From Alphaproteobacteria bacterium (GTDB lineage Bacteria > Pseudomonadota > Alphaproteobacteria > Caedimonadales > UBA1908), in the NCBI GenBank assembly GCA_021298595.1, contig JAJTHL010000017.1, positions 1-64,000 on the forward strand: 64,000 nucleotides of DNA. The letters run 5' to 3'. Shown piece after piece: positions 17,497 through 25,466 of this stretch. Under the pieces are notes generated by a model. That model was not told where the DNA came from, did not search any database, and saw nothing but the letters and a program-made list of their open reading frames with translations. Position numbers and translations under genes: made by a program. Within the stretch, counting starts at the first letter, position 1; each line of letters opens with the position of its first letter.

Positions 17497-18070
17497 GTGA
17501 TGATTCGTCACGAGCATGAATCCTCTCGGTTTAGCAACCGTTCTATTATTCTCCATTGGGGGATTGCCGTGACCCTGATGGCGGCCATGATGATCCAGTA
17601 TGACGCTGTGTATTTTGCTCAAGAGCCCCTTAAAACGGTACTGTTTATGCTTCATCGCTCCCTAGGGGCTATGGCTTTTTTTCTCTCATTCTTTTTTATT
17701 TTGTTGAAATTCATCGACAAAAGGCCGCCGGTGATAGGAATGTCTCGCGCCGTGGGGCGTGTATAAAATTGTACATTCCTGCCTGTTCCTTCTTCCGATC
17801 TTTTTGTTTCTTTCCGGGTGGCTGATTTACGATCTAAAGGATAAAGAGTTCTATTTTTTTGGACATCTAATACAAGCACCAGATTTATTTGCAAAAAATA
17901 TATTAGGCAGTATTGAGGCGCGCTTTCATCACAAGCTCCTATCGGCCTTGGCTGTTTTGATGATCGTGGGACACAGTGGGGCTGCCTTGGTGCACCATTT
18001 CATTATGAAAGACGAGGTTATGTGGCGAATGTGGCCAGGGGACATTTTTTTGCCAAAAACTAAAAAGTAA
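17497..18070 (+). pseudogene. Cytochrome b561-family membrane protein, frameshifted
   Basis: Two overlapping frames make up one cytochrome b561. The first (17497-17766) carries TM1 with SIILHWGIA and TM2 with MLHRSLGAMAFF. The second (17759-18070) carries KIVHSCLFLLPIFLFLSGWL and the final helix pair with FHHKLLSA and HSGAALVHHFIMKDEV. Together about 190 residues, the family's normal size, with the four heme-ligand His positions present. The shift of one base falls at GTGGGGCGTGTATAA (17752-17766), so an extra G in the GGGG run would explain it. B561 proteins transfer electrons from quinol in the inner membrane. Could be an assembly error, a real mutation, or a split two-protein form. Confidence 0.75.
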
Positions 18071-18125
18071 AATAACCTTCCAAAGGATAAAAGGGTTACC
18101 TCATAAACTTAAGGTGAAAAAGATT

Positions 18126-19055
18126 TTAAGACGTATTGTGCTTTCGCGATAAGGGGTGATGGGTCTCCACGAACTCTTTGAGATGGTCGGACAGGACATG
18201 TGTGTAAATCTGAGTCGTGCCAACATCCGCGTGTCCCAAAAGTTTTTGCACACTTAAAAGGTCCGCGCCCCCTTCCAAAAGATGGGTGGCAAAGGCATGG
18301 CGCAAAACGTGGGCGGATATTTTTGTGGGATCCAGGCCTGCACGTAAGCTAAGTTCTTTGATGAGCTGATTCACGCGTTGGCGCGTAAGAAAGCCTTGCT
18401 TTGAGGTGGACGGAAAAAGCCAAGGAGACGAGACCCCTTGGGGTAAAAACTGTGCCCGCACCGCGTCATAGGCGCCGTACGCCTCAAGCACCTTGACGGG
18501 AATGGGAATAAAGCGCTCTTTTCGCCCCTTGCCAAGGACCGTGATGAAGGAAAGTTCTTTGGCATTTTTGATTTTTTCAAAAGGTTGGCGGGGCAGGGAG
18601 ATGAGCTCTGACACGCGAAGTCCCGTTGCATAAAAAAGCTCGAGGAAAAAGGTCAGACGAAGACTTTCTTTGTCACGGCGCGCCCTTGAGGCGGCAAGCA
18701 ACTGCTCAATCTCGGCCTCATAAAGAATTTTCGGAAGAGGGCGCCCCTTGGCCGCAGAGGTAATGAGCTTTGTGGGGTCGCGCGCGAGCTTTCCTTCTTG
18801 TACCAAAAAAAGACAAAACTGCTTGAGTGTTGAGAGTTTTCTGGCGCGCGTGGTGGGGGCGTAACCTCTAAGGGTCAGCGCTTCAAGGTATGATCGCAGA
18901 GTGTCTTCCCTTATATCCTCTAGGGCGCGCGCGCCGCTCTCTTCCATAAAAAGGGTTAGGTCACGACCATAGGCGTCAAGGGTATGGAGGCTTGCCCCTC
19001 GTTCAACCCCCATCATCTCGAGAAAAAGCGCGCTAAATCGGCTGAGTTCTGACAC
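18126..19055 (-). CDS. xerD: Tyrosine recombinase XerD
   Basis: The 309-aa recombinase has all catalytic residues: Arg147 (ATGLRVSEL), Lys176 (GKGRKER), His249 and Arg252 (HVLRHAFATHLL), His275 (LGHADVGTTQ) and Tyr284 (QIYTHV). The N-terminal SAM-like domain covers about 1-90. With XerC it resolves chromosome dimers at dif under FtsK control. The absence of mobile-element features and the aroK-side context support XerD rather than an integrase. It starts 8 bp after the small membrane protein gene and is probably co-transcribed with it. Confidence 0.93.
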   Translation of the reverse strand: MSELSRFSALFLEMMGVERGASLHTLDAYGRDLTLFMEESGARALEDIREDTLRSYLEALTLRGYAPTTRARKLSTLKQFCLFLVQEGKLARDPTKLITSAAKGRPLPKILYEAEIEQLLAASRARRDKESLRLTFFLELFYATGLRVSELISLPRQPFEKIKNAKELSFITVLGKGRKERFIPIPVKVLEAYGAYDAVRAQFLPQGVSSPWLFPSTSKQGFLTRQRVNQLIKELSLRAGLDPTKISAHVLRHAFATHLLEGGADLLSVQKLLGHADVGTTQIYTHVLSDHLKEFVETHHPLSRKHNTS

Positions 19056-19063
19056 AAAAGCTC

Positions 19064-19210
19064 CTAAGACGCTTTGTTTAAGTCTTTAATGTGTAAGCTT
19101 TTCTTTGTTTCTGCGGCAGGGGCTGGGATCCCCCACATGGAAAGGGCAATCCCCGCCCCCACAAGGGCCACACTCACGCCAATGAGAACTATTTTGATGG
19201 TTCCGGTCAT
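19064..19210 (-). CDS. Small single-pass membrane protein (48 aa) between xerD and aroK
   Basis: An ATG at 19210 with GGAG about 10 bp upstream opens a 48-codon frame ending in TAG. Residues 5-26 form one transmembrane helix (IKIVLIGVSVALVGAG), followed by MWGIPAPAAE and a short basic tail. Small proteins of this build, with a hydrophobic helix and a W-x-I-PAP motif, occupy the same place next to xerD and aroK in many alphaproteobacteria as I recall. Their function is unknown. The position, motif and ribosome binding site support a real gene. Confidence 0.75.
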   Translation of the reverse strand: MTGTIKIVLIGVSVALVGAGIALSMWGIPAPAAETKKSLHIKDLNKAS

Positions 19211-19316
19211 AATTTTTCAACTCCCTCTTGCATCTCGGGCCACAGTATATGATAACTAAAGACATGAAATAGAGTATGCGACGTCAATGTCAAGGTATTA
19301 TTAGGTTAGGAAACAG

Positions 19317-19859
19317 ATGGCAATGTTGGGTCTAACGAAACTGCCAAAGTCGGTGGTTTTGGTTGGCATGATGGGTGTGGGAAAAACAAGCGTGGGGCGA
19401 AAGCTTGCCAAACGGTTGTCCGTGGATTTCAAAGACTCTGATCAAGAGGTGGAGAAAGCCGCGGGATGCAGTGTGTCCGACATCTATAACTGGTACGGGG
19501 AAAAAGCCTTCCGTGATACGGAGCGGCGCGTCATGTCGCGTCTTCTGACCGAAGAGCCCCACGTCATCTCCACAGGGGTTGAGACCTTTATTGATGAAGA
19601 GACACGCCAGCTGATCTTGGACCAATCGTTTTCCGTATGGCTCTATGCATCTTTCGAAACGCTTTATCCCCGCGTTGTGGGCAGAAGCCACAGGCCGCAA
19701 CTGGAAACGGGGGATAAGAAAGAAACCCTCGAGCGGTATATTTCAGAATACTACCCTTTGTATGAAAAAGCCGATCTGCGGGTGGACTGTGATAACCGTG
19801 TGCCCGATGTGACGTGCGATTTAATCGTCGAGGAAATCGCCAAGCGTTTTTGGGACTAA
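19317..19859 (+). CDS. aroK: Shikimate kinase homologue with altered substrate motif
   Basis: The 180-aa protein has Walker [12 protein letters not shown] near 17-27, the KDSDQEVE segment (Asp40/Asp42) for shikimate and Mg binding, Arg66 in FRDTERRVM, and an SHRPQLE lid region near 130. The substrate-binding GGG triad expected after VIST reads GVE (residues 87-89). The usual downstream aroB is missing; a glycosylase gene follows by 2 bp. Family membership is clear. Activity on shikimate is doubtful. Divergent from the small membrane protein and xerD genes. Confidence 0.8.
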   Translation: MAMLGLTKLPKSVVLVGMMGVGKTSVGRKLAKRLSVDFKDSDQEVEKAAGCSVSDIYNWYGEKAFRDTERRVMSRLLTEEPHVISTGVETFIDEETRQLILDQSFSVWLYASFETLYPRVVGRSHRPQLETGDKKETLERYISEYYPLYEKADLRVDCDNRVPDVTCDLIVEEIAKRFWD

Positions 19860-19861
19860 AG

Positions 19862-20713
19862 GTGGCGGATCGTCAGGCCGCCCTTGAAGCCCTCGCCCTA
19901 CAATACTTGTGGGGCGCTGACGAAAGCATGACCCTGACCCCTGAAGATAAAACCCTTTACGAAAAAGACTTGTTCTTGGTGCCCACAGGCCTGGAAAACG
20001 TCAAAAAAACGCCTCAAAAACGCACGCCTGCGGACAACAAAACCCCCACGCCAGTTCCGACTCCAGCGCCGCGCGCTGCTCACCCCGCCGCGTTATCGGC
20101 AGACGCCCTGCGTCAAGAAATTGCGGCGTGCACAACCCTTGAGGCGCTCAAGTCTTTGATGCTTGCCTTTGAGGGGTGTGATCTCAAGCATACGGCCAAG
20201 AACACTGTTTTTGGTCAAGGGGTGCCAAGCGCCCCTGTCATGTGTGTGGGAGAGGCGCCCGGCGCCGACGAGGACGAGCAGGGCCTCCCTTTTGTGGGTC
20301 TGAGTGGCCAGCTTTTAGACAAGATGCTGGCGACCATTGGCCTTTCGCGCAAAGAAAATGTATATATCAGTAACATTATTCCGTGGCGCCCGCCGGGAAA
20401 TAGGCAGCCCACTCCCTATGAAACGTCTGTGTGCCTACCCTTTATCGAGCGGCATATTGAACTTGTGAAACCAAAAATTTTGGTGCTTTTGGGGGGTACG
20501 TCCGCAAAGACCCTTTTGCGAGAAAAGGACGGGATCTTAAAGGTGCGCGGTAAATGGCGCGCCTACTCAAGCCCTGGCCTGGATCGACCTATTGCGTGCT
20601 TGCCTCTGTACCATCCGGCTTATCTTCTGCGCTCGCCCGGTCAAAAGAAAACCGTTTGGCTGGATTTGCTGCGCCTCAAAGAAGCCCTTGACGGCAAAAT
20701 GCCCCCTCTTTAG
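19862..20713 (+). CDS. Uracil-DNA glycosylase, family 4/5-like
   Basis: The GTG at 19862, 2 bp after the aroK stop, gives a 283-aa product with the alphaproteobacterial-type N-terminal helix, a Pro-rich linker (about 55-75) and the glycosylase core. [18 protein letters not shown] is motif A (DNA and uracil pocket), [18 protein letters not shown] follows, and [14 protein letters not shown] is the C-terminal motif with the catalytic-site His. Only two Cys stand at the Fe-S positions (GCDLK, VCLPF), so the 4Fe-4S cluster of classic family 4 may be absent. It removes uracil from DNA. A longer frame from 19814 lies inside aroK and lacks a ribosome binding site. Confidence 0.88.
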   Translation: MADRQAALEALALQYLWGADESMTLTPEDKTLYEKDLFLVPTGLENVKKTPQKRTPADNKTPTPVPTPAPRAAHPAALSADALRQEIAACTTLEALKSLMLAFEGCDLKHTAKNTVFGQGVPSAPVMCVGEAPGADEDEQGLPFVGLSGQLLDKMLATIGLSRKENVYISNIIPWRPPGNRQPTPYETSVCLPFIERHIELVKPKILVLLGGTSAKTLLREKDGILKVRGKWRAYSSPGLDRPIACLPLYHPAYLLRSPGQKKTVWLDLLRLKEALDGKMPPL

Positions 20714-21417
20714 CGCAGCACGGCGGCGCGCCACCGACGCGTGAGCGCCTCGTAAGCGGCCGTAATGCTTTCCTTTTCAACACCTTCAAACTGATCCCTT
20801 GTATGCGCACAGATCTGGGGTGGGGGCATGATGAGACATGCCCCACTTTTTTGGGCGGCCAGCTGAATCCGGCAGGACCGCTCAAGATAATAGGCGCGCA
20901 TAAAGGCTTGTCCCAAGGTTTCTCCCACGCAAATGAGCCCATGATTGTGCAAAAGTAAACTGTGGTGGTCGCCAAGGCTTTGAATGAGCCGCGTTTCTTC
21001 CGTTGGATCCAAGGAAATCCCTTCAAAAGCGTGATAACCCAGACGCTCGTAAAACAGCATGGAAAACTGGGAAAGGGGCAGAAGGCCTTCTTTCTGGCAC
21101 GACACTGCAATGGCGCTTTCGCTGTGAAAGTGAACGACGGCTTGGATCTCTTTTTTTGCGCGGTAAAACGTGCGGTGTAAAATAAAGCCTGCAGGATTGA
21201 TGTGCCGCGGCTCTTGATCCGTGGGAACAGACAAGAGGGAGTCCGCACTTACTTCTTCAAAGAGCGCGCCAAAAGGAGGTAAGTAAAATAAGTTTTGATC
21301 CTTAGGGTCACGTAGGGATATGTGACTGAAAATAGTATCATCTAGTCCCAGATGGGCCGCCAGGCCGTAAGCCTGTGCAAGGGATACACGCGCATCTTGT
21401 GAAGGGGGATGTTGCAT
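20710..21417 (-). CDS. Class II aldolase/adducin family protein
   Basis: The 235-aa protein has the family's metal and substrate residues. FSHISLRDP lies near 30-38 and [11 protein letters not shown] is the middle motif. [13 protein letters not shown] carries the first His pair. [13 protein letters not shown] near 153-165 carries the later His ligands. Family members include fuculose-phosphate aldolases, decarboxylases and adducin-like proteins of unknown activity; substrate cannot be assigned. The 3' end overlaps the convergent glycosylase gene by 4 bp. Confidence 0.9.
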   Translation of the reverse strand: MQHPPSQDARVSLAQAYGLAAHLGLDDTIFSHISLRDPKDQNLFYLPPFGALFEEVSADSLLSVPTDQEPRHINPAGFILHRTFYRAKKEIQAVVHFHSESAIAVSCQKEGLLPLSQFSMLFYERLGYHAFEGISLDPTEETRLIQSLGDHHSLLLHNHGLICVGETLGQAFMRAYYLERSCRIQLAAQKSGACLIMPPPQICAHTRDQFEGVEKESITAAYEALTRRWRAAVLR

Positions 21418-21553
21418 GGGGAGTGTTTCCTCATAAAAGCACTCCTCCTTTTAGCATAGATCACCAACAAATGTCTTTTTCTTAAAGCTCTAGTGCTTTT
21501 TGATTAGCTGTGGCACTCTAGAGGATAACGATAAAAAACAGGGGGCAAGTAAC

Positions 21554-23374
21554 TTGAAAAAGTTGGATCCTTTTTTTGATTATTATCAACGAGAACTGAC
21601 GTATTTGCGTCACTCTGGGTCGAGGTTTGCCCAGCAGTACCCCAAGATTGCAAGACGCCTTGACTTGAGTGCGACTGATTCTTCTGATCCCCATGTCGAG
21701 CGTCTTCTTGAATCCTTTGCCTACCTCACGGCGCGGTTGCAGCGGGACATTGATGACCAGTACCCTCGGTTTACCGAAGCCCTTTTGGGGGTCCTCTATC
21801 CTCAATTTGTGGATCCAATACCGTCCTTTGCCATTGCTCATTTCGATATGGTGCCTGAACAAGGAAAAATTACAGCGCCTCTGACGGTGCCACGTCACAC
21901 CAAAGTATTTTCCCGTTCAAAGACAGGAGAAGCCTGTCATTTCAGGACAGCCTATGATCTGGACTTGACCCCCCTTCATATTGATGTCGCAGAGATCGTG
22001 GAAACAAGCGCCCTTGACGAGGACGTGGCACGCCACATTGGATCCAGCCGGGCGCTGCGCCTGCGCGTGTCTTCGCAGACCGGGACCTTTCGAGAAATGA
22101 CCCTTGAGCGCATTCGCTTTCACATCACTGGGAACGCTCTTGTAAAAAACGCCCTGTATGAAGGGATTTTTGCCCAAGAAGTGCGCGCGGTGTTTCAGCC
22201 GATCGCGCCCCACAAGGGGCCTGCCATTGGTAATCTTCCCAGCAAGTGCGTGCACGCCGTGGGGTTTGATGAGGGCGAGGACGTGCTCCCATATCCTGCC
22301 CACGCCCACCCCGGATACCGGCTTTTGATGGAGTATTTTCATTATCCTGAAAAGTATTTCTTTTTTGATATTAAATCGCCGCTTCTGGCGCAAAATACGA
22401 CCCAAATGGATATCTTTTTGTCCTTTTGCGAAGAGGTGCCCATTAATGGGCGCGACGTCAGTAAGGCAAACTTTATGCTAAGATGCGCTCCTATTATCAA
22501 TCTGTTTCACAAAATCACCGAACCCATTCGCTTGGATCACAGGTCCGTAGAATACCGGTTGATTCCTGATGTGAAACTTGAAAAAACAACAGAAATTCAC
22601 TCGATTTTGGAGGTTACAGCCGCCATCGATCAAGAGCGAGACGTTGAAAAATTCATGCCTTATTTCAGCTATAACCACCAACTTTCGGAAAAAGGGCACA
22701 AGTGTTTTTGGTACGCAAGGCGCGTTGAATCAGAAAAAGATCATATTCCGGGCACAGATATGTATCTTTCTTTTGTCGATTTTGATTTTACCCCCCTGCA
22801 GCCGGTGAGCCAGACCATTTATGCCAAAAGTCTTTGTACCAACAGGGGGCTTGCCCATCAAATTCCAGCGGGCGGTGATCTCTACGCCGAGGAAAAAATC
22901 CCAGCCTCTCGCATTTATGTGCTGGATCGTCCGACAAAACAAATTTATCCACCCCGCGACGGTCAAACCCAGTGGCGCCTTATTTCACAGCTAAGCCTCA
23001 ATCACCTGTCTCTATCGGGCGAGGGAGACGGCCTTCGTGCTTTGAAAGAAGTCATCAGGCTTTATGCGAATATTGAAAAAGAGCGCATCATTCCAGAGCT
23101 TGATGCCATCACAAACCTTTCGACGAGTGTGGTGACAAGGCGCTTTGGCGTTGAGGCGTGGCGGGGATTCGCTCAAGGAACAAAAATTGATTTGACCTTT
23201 GCCCAGGACGATTACCATGATCTTGGCGCTTTTATGTTTGCGTCCGTTTTGAATCATTTCTTTTCGCTCTTTAGTGCGATTAACTCGTTCACAGAAGTTG
23301 AAATTTTTAACGATAACTACAAAGGGACGTGGAAAAAATGGCAACCAACCTCAGGGAATCAGGTCCTCCTGTAG
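21554..23374 (+). CDS. tssF: Type VI secretion baseplate protein TssF
   Basis: The start TTG at 21554 gives KKLDPFFDYYQRELTYLRH, the conserved TssF N-terminus; the longer frame from 21500 adds unconserved residues. The region FAQQYPKIARRL, DPHVERLLESFAYLTARL and FTEALLGVLYPQFVDPIPS identifies TssF (ImpG/VasA, about 600 aa). TssF forms the baseplate wedge with TssE, TssG and TssK. It overlaps tssG by about 40 bp. No other tss gene lies in this window, so the rest of the system must be elsewhere or absent. Confidence 0.93.
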   Translation: MKKLDPFFDYYQRELTYLRHSGSRFAQQYPKIARRLDLSATDSSDPHVERLLESFAYLTARLQRDIDDQYPRFTEALLGVLYPQFVDPIPSFAIAHFDMVPEQGKITAPLTVPRHTKVFSRSKTGEACHFRTAYDLDLTPLHIDVAEIVETSALDEDVARHIGSSRALRLRVSSQTGTFREMTLERIRFHITGNALVKNALYEGIFAQEVRAVFQPIAPHKGPAIGNLPSKCVHAVGFDEGEDVLPYPAHAHPGYRLLMEYFHYPEKYFFFDIKSPLLAQNTTQMDIFLSFCEEVPINGRDVSKANFMLRCAPIINLFHKITEPIRLDHRSVEYRLIPDVKLEKTTEIHSILEVTAAIDQERDVEKFMPYFSYNHQLSEKGHKCFWYARRVESEKDHIPGTDMYLSFVDFDFTPLQPVSQTIYAKSLCTNRGLAHQIPAGGDLYAEEKIPASRIYVLDRPTKQIYPPRDGQTQWRLISQLSLNHLSLSGEGDGLRALKEVIRLYANIEKERIIPELDAITNLSTSVVTRRFGVEAWRGFAQGTKIDLTFAQDDYHDLGAFMFASVLNHFFSLFSAINSFTEVEIFNDNYKGTWKKWQPTSGNQVLL

Positions 23375-24369
23375 TCGAGGATCTTTTTGCGTATTGCTAC
23401 TATTACGAGTTTCATCAAGCGGTTAAACTCCTAGAGCTTGCCTTTCCTAAAGCCCACAGCTTAGGTGCGTACGCAGTGCCCGACCAAGAAGCGCTGCGCA
23501 TCAAATCCCGGGTCGAATATTCGTATCCAGCAAGTGATCTTTTTTCCTTAGAAAAGCCAGCACCTATTTTGGGTCAAGAGTTTCCTTGCACCATGCACAT
23601 CAACTTTCTAGGGATTGCAGGACCCAATGGTCCCCTTCCCATGCCTTTTTCCGAGCGTTTGATGGAGCGCACGCGCGCAGGCGACACAGCCTTTCAAGAT
23701 TTTCTTGATCTTTTTAACCACAGACTTTTGTCAATATTACACCGTATCCGAAAGAAATTCTGGATCGGCCTTGATGAAAAAATGCCCGACCAAACGGATT
23801 TTGCCTCGATTCTATTTTCACTCCTGGGGCTTGGGGCGCCGGCTCTTAGGAACCGCCTTGCCTTGCCTGATCGAGGGCTTTTGTACTACACGGGCCTTCT
23901 GTGGAAAAAACCAAGGTCAGCTAAAGGCCTTGAAGTCTTTGTTGCTCATTATTTTAACGTGCCTGTGAAGGTGACTCAATTCTGCGGTAGATGGCGCGCC
24001 ATCACTCTTGATCAACAAACACGCATTGGAGAGATGGGGCGTCTTAACACCCTTGGTGAAACTGCGGCTATTGGGACACGGTATTGGGATACACGGAGCT
24101 TGATTCGCGTCCAAGTGGGGCCATTGGATGATACCGCGTTTCGGGCGTTTTTGCCTGGCGGGGCCACGCCCCATAAGGCGCTATGTGATTTGATACGATT
24201 TTATCTGGGTAAAGATTTTGACTTTGAGGTGAATCTTGTCATGAAGGCGTCCGACGTAGAAGAAAGTGTCCTCAAGAAAAAGACACTTCTTGGCTGGACA
24301 TCTTGGTTGAAGAAGAAGCCTTTTATCCAAGATGACGGCCAAGTTGTTCTGTCGGTGCTAGATCATTAA
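23338..24369 (+). CDS. tssG: Type VI secretion baseplate protein TssG
   Basis: The protein of about 343 aa belongs to TssG (ImpH/VasB): FHQAVKLLELAFP near the start, then LGIAGPNGPLPMPFSERL near 90 and a downstream LYYTGLLWKKPRSAKGLE segment. A single TssG with two TssF forms the wedge of the baseplate. The ATG at 23338 or the GTG at 23329 could start translation; both lie inside the tssF 3' end, which implies coupled translation. Confidence 0.92.
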   Translation: MATNLRESGPPVVEDLFAYCYYYEFHQAVKLLELAFPKAHSLGAYAVPDQEALRIKSRVEYSYPASDLFSLEKPAPILGQEFPCTMHINFLGIAGPNGPLPMPFSERLMERTRAGDTAFQDFLDLFNHRLLSILHRIRKKFWIGLDEKMPDQTDFASILFSLLGLGAPALRNRLALPDRGLLYYTGLLWKKPRSAKGLEVFVAHYFNVPVKVTQFCGRWRAITLDQQTRIGEMGRLNTLGETAAIGTRYWDTRSLIRVQVGPLDDTAFRAFLPGGATPHKALCDLIRFYLGKDFDFEVNLVMKASDVEESVLKKKTLLGWTSWLKKKPFIQDDGQVVLSVLDH

Positions 24370-24386
24370 CCCCCACGAGGCAAGCC

Positions 24387-25466
24387 ATGATTCGAAGATT
24401 TTTTCCCTCTAAAAAAAGACGTTATCTTGGGAGTTGTCTTTTGTTTGTGTGTTGCGGGGGGGCGCTTTTTTACTTTTACAAAATGTCTCCTTTTGGGGAG
24501 TCGTCAAAGCATGTTCAACATGTAATCCTTCCCACGTGGGTTGTGAGTGCGTCGACGTTGCAAGAACCCTATGAAGCACCTGCGACTCTTCGGGCACAAA
24601 ATTCCACAGAAATCACGGCCTCTGTCACTGCGCTTGTAAAACGCATCTCTTTTCAAGAAGGTCAACTTGTTGACAAAGATGACATTCTCGTTGAATTGAG
24701 TCATGGAGATCAATCGGGAAGCCTCGTGCAAGCCATTGCTAAACAAAAAGAAAAAAAAGAGGCACTGGAGAAAGTAAAGGCTCTTTTTGAAAAAGGACAA
24801 AAAGAGCGCACTGTTTATGATGAGGCCATTGCTGTGTGCAAAGAGGCAGAGCAACACGTAATGGCGCTACGAGAAAAATTGAAAGATCGCTTGATTACGG
24901 CGCCTTTTCCTGGCGTTTTGGGAGTTAAGAGAATCAGTGAGGGAGCTGCAGTGACCCCTGGTACTTGCCTGACGACTTTGGATGATTTATCAGCTATGAA
25001 GGTGTCTTTTAATTTACCAGAGCAAGCACTGCCTCGGTTAAACGTCGGCCAGGAGGTAGAGCTTACCGTGGATAGTTTTCCTCAAAAATCCTTTCAGGGG
25101 GTGATTGATCTTGTGGATACCCATATATGCCCCAAAACACGTACCGTGGAAGTGCGCGCACATCTTGATAACAAAGAGGGGCTTCTTAGAACGGGCATGT
25201 CAGCAAGAGTCAAGCTTAAAAGTGCCCCCCGAACCGCACTTTTGGTGCCAGAGTCGGCCGTTTTTTCTATTTCGGGGCAACAATATGTTTATGTCATGGA
25301 TCAAAAAAATATCATCCATCAACGTCCTGTAAAAGCAATATTAACACAACCAGGATGGATGGAGATCGCTCAAGGAGTGAAAGAGCGGGACACGCTTGTG
25401 CGTGAAGGTGTGGACTTTTTGATTGACCTTCAACAAATTATGCCCATGGCAAAGGATTCCGCATAA
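24387..25466 (+). CDS. RND efflux periplasmic adaptor subunit
   Basis: The 359-aa protein has an N-terminal anchor helix (about 11-30), a split lipoyl domain (ASVTALVKRISFQEGQ and LITAPFPGVLGVKRISEG), a short alpha-helical hairpin of about 60 residues between the halves, a beta-barrel (KVSFNLPEQALPRLNVGQ) and a membrane-proximal domain (ALLVPESAVFSISGQQ). This is the HlyD/MFP type that links an RND pump to an outer-membrane channel. The stop overlaps the ATG of the permease gene by 1 bp (TAATG). Confidence 0.92.
   Translation: MIRRFFPSKKRRYLGSCLLFVCCGGALFYFYKMSPFGESSKHVQHVILPTWVVSASTLQEPYEAPATLRAQNSTEITASVTALVKRISFQEGQLVDKDDILVELSHGDQSGSLVQAIAKQKEKKEALEKVKALFEKGQKERTVYDEAIAVCKEAEQHVMALREKLKDRLITAPFPGVLGVKRISEGAAVTPGTCLTTLDDLSAMKVSFNLPEQALPRLNVGQEVELTVDSFPQKSFQGVIDLVDTHICPKTRTVEVRAHLDNKEGLLRTGMSARVKLKSAPRTALLVPESAVFSISGQQYVYVMDQKNIIHQRPVKAILTQPGWMEIAQGVKERDTLVREGVDFLIDLQQIMPMAKDSA

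Noticed and set aside
18126-19055. Tyrosine recombinase as evidence of an integrated mobile element
   Set aside because: The protein and its neighbourhood fit chromosomal XerD; there are no attachment sites, tRNA target or phage genes.
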